Source: Bacteroidota bacterium (GTDB taxonomy: Bacteria; Bacteroidota; Bacteroidia; Bacteroidales; VadinHA17). From it: a DNA stretch of 64,000 nt. The translations under genes and the position numbers were made by a program. Below are positions 40,834 through 49,171 of the stretch, one piece after another. How positions within the stretch are numbered: the first letter of the stretch is position 1; each line of letters opens with the position of its first letter. The notes below the pieces were generated by a model. It saw only the letters and a program-made list of their open reading frames with translations, did not search any database and was not told where the DNA came from. The stretch is from assembly GCA_029564935.1 (NCBI GenBank), contig JAKQPD010000058.1, positions 40,083 through 104,082 on the forward strand. The letters run 5' to 3'.

Positions 40834-43800
40834 CTATTTTATTGATAAACTCACAATCTGTACCGGTCCGAGTAAGCCTGAGGGCAGTAAGGGTGATTCT
40901 GCCTGATAAAAAGCCTGAGTCGTATAGGTATATTTCTTTGTCGCATCAGGCTGCTGGTCTCCGATAAGCCTGTTGACCCATAAGTTGGTCACCCTGATCT
41001 CAAGTGAATTTTCACCACTTTTAAGCACTTCTGTTACATCGCACCTGAAGGGTTTCTTCCACACTATTCCAAGATACTTCCCGTTGATTGTAACCTCTGC
41101 TATATTTCTTACTGAACCCAGATCCAGATATAGCCGGGTATTATTCTCAAACCAGTTTTCAGGAGCATTGAATGATTTTGTATATGTGCCCGTCCCTGAG
41201 AAATATTTAACTCCCGGATCCGGATTTTCCGTCCAGGATGTAAGGTTGTCCATTTTTATCTTTGCCGGAGCGCCGCGGTCAGGCTGGAAGCTGACATCCC
41301 AAGAACCTGATATTGTTTCGAGCGGTGTTTCGGTCTTTGCGGGTAAAGTAACAGAGGCGACCTTTGTCGGCTTACGGAATACAACAAATAAAGCATCATT
41401 CGGATCCAGGTTAAGTGGCACTTTAGTGGATCCGTTTTCAAAAGAATATGAGGCTTGTTCAATTTTACCTGTTACAGGATGCCAGATTTCAGGGCTCATC
41501 CCTTCTGTTCTGAATGTTGCCTCCAGTTTCTCGCTCCTGTTGTTCCTGTTATTGATCCAGTAGATATCTGCCTTTCCAAGTTTCCTGTGAACAAACAGAA
41601 CCTTTGTATCCGGCTCAGGCAAGGTGAAAGTGAAATCAGGTTTAATATCCAGGGCGGACAGTACCCCGGCAGCTGTTTTACCTGAAAGTACTTTACCTTT
41701 TCCTACTATATTCTCCCCATTTTCCGTCTTCCATAATTCACTTACAATTGATTGAAATTCAGTAGGATCATCATTTAATGCAGGTGATCTTACCGGTTTA
41801 GGGCCGGAAACGATCGCTCCTTCTTCAACCAGGCTTTTTATTTTCCTGAGTACCGGCAACGACATATTCCGGGTGTTATCGTCAAGGATCAGGACGGAAT
41901 AGCTCATGCCGGAGGGAGCAATTAATCTGCCCTCTCTGACTGACAGGAGATTTACAAGTGCATCGGCATTTATAAAATCATAATTATAGCTTTCCGGAAT
42001 ATCAGGTAATTTATTCCCGAACAGAGCTGTAATGTTGCTGTCTTCACCATAGAAATAAAGTACATCGGCAACAAATTGTCCCTGTTGAAGCATAAATGAA
42101 CTTCGTGAAAGATAAGTTATCCATGGTTCTGCCTGTTCTGCCCAGGTCTCGTGTCTTGTAAACCATTGTCCGTAGGGTCCGAGGCCCAGTCCCGGTATTT
42201 TATCATTTACCGGTTGATGTACCGATGTATGAATCACAAAGCGGTTGAGGCCCATAGCCAGTTCCATATCGGCTGTAGGTTTAAGTCTTTCCGGTGAGAA
42301 GGCCCAGGTATTACCCCTGGCAGTCATGGATTCGGCAGCAGCAAATTCCTTTCCGTAAAGATGGGCTACCGATGCTGATTCACGAACATCTGCCCGGTAT
42401 CTGATCGCAACGTCGCCATTCTCGTCCTGGTCGATCGTCCCCGGTGTCCAGGTAGCGCTCATTGGAATATCTGCAGTGCGTTTAACCTCCATGCCATCAC
42501 CTATGAAGGCACGTCCTCCTTCATGTGATTCTGTATAACGGCCCATGCCACGTTCCCGGAGAATAGTTGTAAGCTGGTCATAATGGTTTTCGGCAGTCAT
42601 ATCCCCGATAGTTTTTCTGAAATCAAACAGGAATTTCTCACTTGCATCAGCGCTTTCAATGATCTGCCCTGTAAGAACAGGCATCCAGGGCAGCATGTCA
42701 TATCCCCTGTGCTTCCTGAATTCTACTAACATGCTGTCGGTCCAGTTCTGAACCCCGGCTTCCCAGCTGTCGATTATAATGTATTTCAATCCTCTGGAGC
42801 CCATGAGGCCTCCTGTTGCATCCTTGTACTGATCGAGATAATTCTCAAAATATGCCTTTACGTGTCCCGCATCGAGTTTATCAACTTCCAGACCGGTTGC
42901 TTCAGGAGAGGCCGGATGATTCTGCCTGCCTGTAAGGGAATAACCAAACCTGATAATTTTCCATCGCCCTTCTGCAGGAGTCCAGGTAAGTCTGCCGTCA
43001 GAACCCATTTTGTCTGTCAGGTCAATAATATCCGACTTGTTTACGGCATCTTCGGCGCTTATTGGCAGGGTTGCCAGGTCATACAGCCCGAAAGCGGATG
43101 TAAACCCGGCTTTATCTTCAGAACGGTTTACACGTGCGACGGAGTGAAGAATGACCTCAGCAATACGAACTCCCGGGGGTGGCGGAGGCGGTGGAGGTGG
43201 TGATCCGCTTGCCGGGGGAGGTATAAAACCCGGTCTGGCAGGAAGTTCGGGAGTAATAAAAGAGATCCTGAAAAACTTTGCCGTTACTGCAGGAAATGTA
43301 TATGTACGCGGAATGTTTGAAGGTCCGGGTATCTCAAAAACCGGATTGAACTGTCTGCCGTCATCAGAAGCCTCCAGCATCCTGTTTTTCCCCGGGCCGT
43401 AATTTATTCCCTGTTCGCTGCTTACAAGGGTCAGGGATTGAACTTTCAGAGGTTTGGCAAATTCGAACATTATCCAGGATTTATTGTTTGTCCGGGCTGC
43501 CGGCAAAAAAGTATTATTTGTCAGGTCTCCGTCGGTGAGGTCTGTTAATGAGAATTTTCCTTCGCTTGAGCTTACCCTGGGATTCAGCTCTTTCATCGAC
43601 AGATCGCTGGCAGGTAACCTGTATGCAAGCACTGCAATATCCTTATAATATTCAGGCAAAGGTTCGGGGATCCGGCTCTGGGCGGGAATATTCTGAAACA
43701 CACCTGATATTGCAGGCGGATTTGGAATTATACCGTCAAAGGATTTTCCTTCATCAATCCTTACCTCGCTCCAGACAAGTTTTTTCATAGCCTGGGCCGG

Positions 43801-44205
43801 GATGACCCACGGACCTCCGCTTTCGCTCCATCCGGGAGACCCGGCAATAGCCATTTCAAGTCCCAGCGAGTCAGCCAGTCTGGTAGTGAACCGGAATGCA
43901 TCTTTCCATTCCGGCGTCATATAGATGAGACGTTTTTCGACGATCTGTGGTGTGGTCAGACTGGCATCGAAATTCTGGAAACCGCCGATACCGGTCCGGC
44001 TCATCCATTCGAGATCGGCTCTTATCCCTTCCTTTGTTATATTTCCGTTCATCCAGTGCCACCAAACCCTGGGTTTAGCACTTTCAGGAGGGTCCATAAA
44101 ACCCTTTTCAAGATTGTTACCAGCTTCATTTAATGGCCCTGAGCAGCTATAGAGTATGATAATCATTGCTGTCAGTAAGACGTTAAAATACCTGTGGATT
44201 CTCAT
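40834..44205 (-). CDS. GH106-like (alpha-L-rhamnosidase type) large glycosidase, lipoprotein signal
   Basis: PRVWWHWMNGNITKEGIRADLEWMSRTGIGGFQNFD; LYSCSG lipobox; C-terminal beta-sandwich YLDLGSVRNIAEVTINGKYLGIVWKKPF. Confidence 0.87.
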   Translation of the reverse strand: MRIHRYFNVLLTAMIIILYSCSGPLNEAGNNLEKGFMDPPESAKPRVWWHWMNGNITKEGIRADLEWMSRTGIGGFQNFDASLTTPQIVEKRLIYMTPEWKDAFRFTTRLADSLGLEMAIAGSPGWSESGGPWVIPAQAMKKLVWSEVRIDEGKSFDGIIPNPPAISGVFQNIPAQSRIPEPLPEYYKDIAVLAYRLPASDLSMKELNPRVSSSEGKFSLTDLTDGDLTNNTFLPAARTNNKSWIMFEFAKPLKVQSLTLVSSEQGINYGPGKNRMLEASDDGRQFNPVFEIPGPSNIPRTYTFPAVTAKFFRISFITPELPARPGFIPPPASGSPPPPPPPPPGVRIAEVILHSVARVNRSEDKAGFTSAFGLYDLATLPISAEDAVNKSDIIDLTDKMGSDGRLTWTPAEGRWKIIRFGYSLTGRQNHPASPEATGLEVDKLDAGHVKAYFENYLDQYKDATGGLMGSRGLKYIIIDSWEAGVQNWTDSMLVEFRKHRGYDMLPWMPVLTGQIIESADASEKFLFDFRKTIGDMTAENHYDQLTTILRERGMGRYTESHEGGRAFIGDGMEVKRTADIPMSATWTPGTIDQDENGDVAIRYRADVRESASVAHLYGKEFAAAESMTARGNTWAFSPERLKPTADMELAMGLNRFVIHTSVHQPVNDKIPGLGLGPYGQWFTRHETWAEQAEPWITYLSRSSFMLQQGQFVADVLYFYGEDSNITALFGNKLPDIPESYNYDFINADALVNLLSVREGRLIAPSGMSYSVLILDDNTRNMSLPVLRKIKSLVEEGAIVSGPKPVRSPALNDDPTEFQSIVSELWKTENGENIVGKGKVLSGKTAAGVLSALDIKPDFTFTLPEPDTKVLFVHRKLGKADIYWINNRNNRSEKLEATFRTEGMSPEIWHPVTGKIEQASYSFENGSTKVPLNLDPNDALFVVFRKPTKVASVTLPAKTETPLETISGSWDVSFQPDRGAPAKIKMDNLTSWTENPDPGVKYFSGTGTYTKSFNAPENWFENNTRLYLDLGSVRNIAEVTINGKYLGIVWKKPFRCDVTEVLKSGENSLEIRVTNLWVNRLIGDQQPDATKKYTYTTQAFYQAESPLLPSGLLGPVQIVSLSIK

Positions 44206-44242
44206 TTTATTAAATTTTATGGTTTAAATGTTTCTTTTGATT

Positions 44243-44380
44243 GTTCCAGGTTTCAGGTTTAAAGTTCCAGGTTTTACCAGCCGAAACTTTCTTTTACCAC
44301 CGAAACTAAGGGAAGGTGGCAGGAGAGGCTGGTTTAAGGTTCCAGGTTTCGGGTTTGTGAACCAGGAACCAGGAACCTGG
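44243..44380. repeat. 7-bp drifting repeat tracts (gttccag/gtttcag/gtttaaa; gtttaag...aaccagg...aacctgg)
   Basis: 44243-44277 and 44332-44380 both in exact 7-nt register. Confidence 0.88.
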
Positions 44381-44404
44381 AATTATTAACCGGATTCCTT
44401 GCAG

Positions 44405-44896
44405 CTAAATCTCCGCAAATGCCACGATGTAGTTGTGTCCGTATTTCTTTGCACATTTCGGGCATGTGGTATAATAGAAGTAATATTTTTTTGCCGTTTT
44501 ATTTATCTTTTTCAGATACTCTTCGAATTCCTTCAGGTATTTCGGTATATGATTGAATGGTCCGTCAAAGACCTTGGTGGCGAAAGTTCCGGAAAGCTTA
44601 ATATTATTGGCTCCCGGGACTTCTTTAGTGACGCTCATATACAGCTCGCTTTTCCAGGGTGAAGGATCATAGGCAAGAAGAAGGAAATCTTTAATTTCGG
44701 GTGCAGCTCCGGCATTTTTAGCTGTTTCCCACATACTCCCCAGAGTTTTTGCATATGTAAAAGGCAGAGGCATATGTAAAAACTGAGGGATAGCCTTCAT
44801 AATAAATGGCTTTTCAATCCAGTCATGTGTTTTTTGGTCCCATGGTGCCGGGTCAAAGACCGGGCAGCATTCCTGATCGTGTGAATGGTCTGTCAT
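44405..44896 (-). CDS. Conserved hypothetical, possibly GyrI-like small-molecule-binding fold with cysteine motifs
   Basis: DHSHDQECCPVFDPAPWD ... FATKVFDGPFNHIPKYLKEFEEYL ... CPKCAKKYGHNYIVAFAEI. Confidence 0.55.
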   Translation of the reverse strand: MTDHSHDQECCPVFDPAPWDQKTHDWIEKPFIMKAIPQFLHMPLPFTYAKTLGSMWETAKNAGAAPEIKDFLLLAYDPSPWKSELYMSVTKEVPGANNIKLSGTFATKVFDGPFNHIPKYLKEFEEYLKKINKTAKKYYFYYTTCPKCAKKYGHNYIVAFAEI

Positions 44897-44944
44897 GGTT
44901 TTAATAATTAATTAAATTTTTTAGATTATTGTGTAATAATATTG

Positions 44945-45475
44945 TCAGAAAAGTGAGATATCCACCGGTTTGCCTGAAAATTTTCTTTCATGATCAAGAA
45001 GCCATCTTTTTCTCTGTAAACCTCCGCCATAGCCTACCAGAGCGCCATCGGCACCTATAACCCTGTGGCAGGGAATGACTATTGCTATCCGGTTTGAACC
45101 ATTTGCACTGCCTACGGCCCTGACAGCTCCCGGCTTATTGATCGCTTCCGCCTGCTGATGATACGATACTGTTTCACCATAAGGTATTTTCAGGAGTTCA
45201 TCCCAGACTGCTTTCTGAAAATCACTTCCGGGTGTAACAAGGGGAAGGTCAAAGAATTTCCTTTTTCCGGAAAAATATTCCTTCAGCTGTTTTTTAAGGT
45301 GTCTCAGATGTCTGCTTCGGCCTTCCTTAATTTCAGCAACGAGAAGTTCTTTCAGTTCTGTCAGCTCTTCATTAACGATTTTATCGTCTGAGAATTCAAG
45401 GAGACAGATCCCCGCTTCAGTCGCGGCAGCTATCATTTCGCCGAGAGGAGTTGTAATTTTTGTCGTTTTGATCAT
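44945..45475 (-). CDS. ogt: Methylated-DNA--[protein]-cysteine S-methyltransferase
   Basis: IPYGETVSYHQQA, AVGSANGSNRIAIVIPCHRVIG. Confidence 0.95.
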   Translation of the reverse strand: MIKTTKITTPLGEMIAAATEAGICLLEFSDDKIVNEELTELKELLVAEIKEGRSRHLRHLKKQLKEYFSGKRKFFDLPLVTPGSDFQKAVWDELLKIPYGETVSYHQQAEAINKPGAVRAVGSANGSNRIAIVIPCHRVIGADGALVGYGGGLQRKRWLLDHERKFSGKPVDISLF

Positions 45476-45508
45476 GGCGGGTTACTAAATACTTTTAATA
45501 TACATCTG

Positions 45509-45704
45509 GTTCCGGGTTCCGGGTTCAAGGTTCCAGGTTCAAAGTTTCCGCCCCACGCCCCTCGCCCTCCGCCCTCTGCTCTTCGCTCCTCGCTCTGAGC
45601 CCTGTGCTCTGAGCCCTGTGCTCTGAGCCCTGCGCTCTGAGCCCGTCACCCCCTCTCCTCATCTCCTCTTCTCCCCCTCGCCCACTCGCCACCTCATTCT
45701 TCAC
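45509..45704. repeat. 7-bp drifting repeat (20 gapless units 45509-45648) passing into ctctcctc-type low complexity
   Basis: gttccgg x2, gttcaag, gttccag ... ccctgtg/ctctgag; reaches the stop codon of the next gene (45705). Confidence 0.93.
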
Positions 45705-46148
45705 CTACTGCCCCGGGATCCTTCCCGATGTTGATTTGATATATTTAACGTTCCTGAACCTCATCGCCGACCAGTTATCATCCACAGAAACCATCCTGAT
45801 GCCATAGAACCCCATATCGTTCATTGATTTCCATCCCCTGTCGCGTTCCAGATCAGAGGTTAATTTCTTCGAAGTCTTTTTAGGGTAGCAGTACCACAGA
45901 ACTCCGTCGGCAGTAAGATTGTGAAGTGCAACCGGTGAAATATCATTTACCTCCCTGACACTTTTTACAAATATTATCATGAAATTATAAGGGCACCGCT
46001 GATCTATCTCAGTGTCAATCTTAACATCATGGAGTTCTTTTGATAAGCTTTGAAGGAAAACTTCCCCGGCATTCATTATTAATATCCTGTTATATTCCTT
46101 GTAATTGAGTTTGCGAAGAAGGTCTTTCATTTCGGGCATGATTATCAA
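45705..46148 (-). CDS. Hypothetical protein (DUF3052-like)
   Basis: Intact ORF with TADGVLWYCYPKKTSKK and DRGWKSMNDMGFYGIRMVSVDDNWSAMRFR. Confidence 0.6.
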   Translation of the reverse strand: MIIMPEMKDLLRKLNYKEYNRILIMNAGEVFLQSLSKELHDVKIDTEIDQRCPYNFMIIFVKSVREVNDISPVALHNLTADGVLWYCYPKKTSKKLTSDLERDRGWKSMNDMGFYGIRMVSVDDNWSAMRFRNVKYIKSTSGRIPGQ

Positions 46149-46167
46149 CAGCTAATTTAGTAAAAAA

Positions 46168-46196
46168 TTGAATTAAGGAAAAAAGGTTTATCTTTG
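46168..46196 (+). promoter_or_regulatory. Predicted Bacteroidetes promoter: TTG-N18-TATCTTTG
   Basis: Located just upstream of the TPP riboswitch. Confidence 0.6.
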
Positions 46197-46207
46197 TACT
46201 TTCAGAA

Positions 46208-46283
46208 AATGGGGTGCCTTAATATTACGGGCTGAGATCATACCCTTATACCTGATCCGGATAATGCCGGCGGAGGGAAATAA
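46208..46283 (+). ncRNA. TPP riboswitch (THI element)
   Basis: GGGGTGCC...GGCTGAGATCATACCCTTATACCTGATCCGGATAATGCCGGCGGAGGGAAA matches conserved THI-box segments. Confidence 0.96.
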
Positions 46284-46291
46284 AATCAAAG

Positions 46292-46336
46292 ATGACATCA
46301 GCACCGGAAATTAAAGCCTCATTTTCAGAATTGTAA
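46292..46336 (+). CDS. Possible 14-aa mini-ORF directly after the riboswitch (MTSAPEIKASFSEL)
   Basis: ATG 12 nt after riboswitch end; GGAGGG of the riboswitch upstream; coding status unproven. Confidence 0.3.
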   Translation: MTSAPEIKASFSEL

Positions 46337-46514
46337 GGTTAAGACTGAGGTTGAGGTTGAGGTTAAGGCAGCGTCCGGCGTCCGGCGTGCGGTAAGCGGC
46401 GTGAGGCTGAGGCTAAGATTCTTGCCAACTGCCTACTGCCAACTGCCAACAGTTTTTTCTTAGGTTGAGGTTGAGGATTGCGGCTCGCGGCTACCGGCTG
46501 GCGGCTACCGGAAG
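46337..46514. repeat. Period-6/7 drifting repeats in the leader between riboswitch and TonB receptor
   Basis: gttgag units then gtccggc gtccggc gtgcggt aagcggc ... ctgccaa ctgccaa; gcggctc gcggcta ccggctg gcggcta ccggaag. Confidence 0.88.
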
Positions 46515-46565
46515 GGCAATTCTGACCTGATGCCTTGAATTTTGAATTAAGTAATAAGAGAGGAA

Positions 46566-48995
46566 ATGAAAGCAAAATGTATTTTAGTTCTGGTGTATAT
46601 TTTCATCTTCATTGAGGTTTACGGGCTGCAGGAAAGGACATCAGTTATTCGTGGCAGGATCACGGATATTGAAGGTAATTCTTTGTCAGGTGCGGGTGTG
46701 ACCATTGAAAACACTTTCCTTGGGACGCACACAGCAGCGGATGGGTACTACCGCATTGACGGTCTGAAAGATGGCAATTACAATCTCAGGATTTCATTTA
46801 TCGGCTATGAACCGGAGCTTGTCAGTATTGATCTTGAAGGAGAAGCTGTTGCCAATGTGAGCCTTGTACAGAAATCATTTCTTGCCGGAGAGGTCATTGT
46901 AAATGCTACAAGGGCTGGTTCCCGTTCTCCGCTTGCATATACATCGCTTGAAAATGAGATATTATCAAAGCAGAACAGCGGCCATGATATACCTTATCTG
47001 TTGAGCCTTACGCCATCACTTGTAGAAACTTCAGAAGCCGGCAACGGAATCGGATATACAAACCTCAGGATAAGGGGGACCGATGCCAGCAGAATAAATG
47101 TGACAATGGATGGAATTCCCCTGAATGATCCGGAATCCCAGCAGGTTTTCTGGGTTGATATACCGGATCTGGCATCATCTGTCGATAATATCCAGGTCCA
47201 GCGTGGGGCAGGAACGTCAACAAACGGTGCCGGAGCTTTCGGAGCAACTGTAAATATGCAAACCGGAAATCCCGGGAATGATCCTTTTGCAAAGATCAGC
47301 ACATCTCTTGGCTCTTTCAATACATCCCGGAAGATGATAGCTGCAGGTTCGGGACTTCTTGCCGGAAAGTTCGCCTTTCAGATAAGGTTATCCGACCTGA
47401 AAAGTGACGGGTATATTGACCGGACAGGCTCAGACCATCAGTCGGCATTCATAAACGGTGCCTTCAGAACCGCCAGATCATTCCTTAAGGCCAACATCTT
47501 CCTCGGTCAGGAACATACCGGGATAGGATGGTGGGGAGTACCACCTGAAATTCTTCCGGTGAACAGGAAATATAACCCGGCAGGTGAATATACAGATGAA
47601 AATAATGTCGTTCAATATTATGATAATGAGAGTGATAATTATAATCAGAATCATTACCAGCTGTTTTACGGTCTGAAACTCAATAATTCACTGAGCCTCA
47701 GTACGGCTTTTCACTATACCTCGGGGGAAGGTTATTATGAAGAATTCAAGGAAGACAGAGATTTGTCAGATTACGGATTACCTGATATAATTACAGGTGA
47801 AAGTATTATTTCCCAATCCGATCTGATAAGGAGGAAATGGATGGATAATGATTTTTACGGTCTGGTTTATTCAGTTAAGTATAAAACGGATAAACTGTCA
47901 GCCACATTTGGCGGAGGCGGTAATTATTATTCAGGCGATCATTACGGCAGGATAATATGGATGAGCAATCCTGGTAATATCCCCAAAGACCACCAGTGGT
48001 ATTTAAACAACGGAAAGAAAGGAGAGGTCAGTACCTATGCCAAGGCTGATTATGTCCTTAATGAAAAACTGTCATTGTTCGCAGATCTTCAGTTCAGATT
48101 TATCGATTACAGGATGGATGGTAATGACGATGATCTCAAAGATCTTGGCCAGAGACATCATTATGCATTCCTGAACCCGAAAGCAGGACTGTTCTATTCA
48201 ATTGATCAGAACCAGGATGCTTATCTTTCATTTTCTGTGGCAAACCGTGAGCCGACAAGGGCTGATTTCAAGGAAGCCGCGGGAGATCCTGATGCAGTTC
48301 CCCAACCTGAAACTCTTTATGATACTGAACTGGGATATAAACTGAGAAAAGAAAGGTATTCTGCAGCAATAAACCTGTATGCAATGCTTTACAATGACCA
48401 GCTCGTACCTACAGGCGAACTCAGCAGTACCGGCTATCCGATAATGACAAATGTTAAAAAGAGCCGCCGGCTGGGTATCGAATTATCTGCGGGACTGAGA
48501 CCGGCAGATTTCTTTGACTGGAATCTGAATCTGACCTTAAGCAGTAATAAGATCCCGGATTTTATAGAATATTACATTGATTATAATACTTCCGACTGGT
48601 CAGAGGAATACAGGAGCATGAATCTCGGGACAGTCGATATAGCATATTCACCCTCAGCGACCGGTACGAGTGATCTTAACTTTAAAATCCTGAAAAATAC
48701 AGAACTGCATTTAATAAGCAAATATGTCGGTGAGCAGTATTTTGACAATACGATGAACAGCGAAAGAATGATAGATCCATATTTTGTCAATAATCTGAGG
48801 ATAGATTTCAATCCGTCAATCAGAGGCCTTAAAAATGCAGGTTTTCAGCTATTTATAAATAATATTCTTAACCACAGGTATGAAAGTAATGCCTATGGCG
48901 GCAACTGGTTCGAAGACGGGGTTGAAAAAACATGGTCATATTTCTTTCCTCAGGCGGGGATTAATTTTATGGTGAAAGCGGAGCTTGCTTTTTAA
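46566..48995 (+). CDS. TonB-dependent receptor with carboxypeptidase-like N-domain (candidate thiamine/precursor receptor)
   Basis: RGRITDIEGNSLSGAGVTIENTFLGT...; plug LRIRGTDASRINVTMDGIPLNDPESQQVFWVDIPDLAS; downstream of TPP riboswitch. Confidence 0.92.
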   Translation: MKAKCILVLVYIFIFIEVYGLQERTSVIRGRITDIEGNSLSGAGVTIENTFLGTHTAADGYYRIDGLKDGNYNLRISFIGYEPELVSIDLEGEAVANVSLVQKSFLAGEVIVNATRAGSRSPLAYTSLENEILSKQNSGHDIPYLLSLTPSLVETSEAGNGIGYTNLRIRGTDASRINVTMDGIPLNDPESQQVFWVDIPDLASSVDNIQVQRGAGTSTNGAGAFGATVNMQTGNPGNDPFAKISTSLGSFNTSRKMIAAGSGLLAGKFAFQIRLSDLKSDGYIDRTGSDHQSAFINGAFRTARSFLKANIFLGQEHTGIGWWGVPPEILPVNRKYNPAGEYTDENNVVQYYDNESDNYNQNHYQLFYGLKLNNSLSLSTAFHYTSGEGYYEEFKEDRDLSDYGLPDIITGESIISQSDLIRRKWMDNDFYGLVYSVKYKTDKLSATFGGGGNYYSGDHYGRIIWMSNPGNIPKDHQWYLNNGKKGEVSTYAKADYVLNEKLSLFADLQFRFIDYRMDGNDDDLKDLGQRHHYAFLNPKAGLFYSIDQNQDAYLSFSVANREPTRADFKEAAGDPDAVPQPETLYDTELGYKLRKERYSAAINLYAMLYNDQLVPTGELSSTGYPIMTNVKKSRRLGIELSAGLRPADFFDWNLNLTLSSNKIPDFIEYYIDYNTSDWSEEYRSMNLGTVDIAYSPSATGTSDLNFKILKNTELHLISKYVGEQYFDNTMNSERMIDPYFVNNLRIDFNPSIRGLKNAGFQLFINNILNHRYESNAYGGNWFEDGVEKTWSYFFPQAGINFMVKAELAF

Positions 48996-48996
48996 C

Positions 48997-49122
48997 CTTT
49001 GTGCTCTTCGTGTGAACTTAGTGCTCTTCGTGGTTAAGCTTTTAAATCCCTTAACCACAAAGCCTGCCTGGCTGACGCTAGTCAGACAGGGACACGAAGG
49101 TTAACACAAAGAGCACAAAGGA
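48997..49122. repeat. Second copy of the cctttgtgct/agcacaaagg imperfect inverted repeat, interrupted by a cctgcctggctgacgctagtcagacagg segment
   Basis: Arms resemble the element at 5793-5889. Confidence 0.8.
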
Positions 49123-49171
49123 AGAAAATACCAATTTTTTTCAATAACAACCAGTAACCAGCAACAAACAC

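Noticed and set aside
43151-43402. Plus-strand glycine-rich ORF (GGGGGGGGDPLAGGG)
   Set aside because: Antisense of the polyproline segment of the GH106-like gene.
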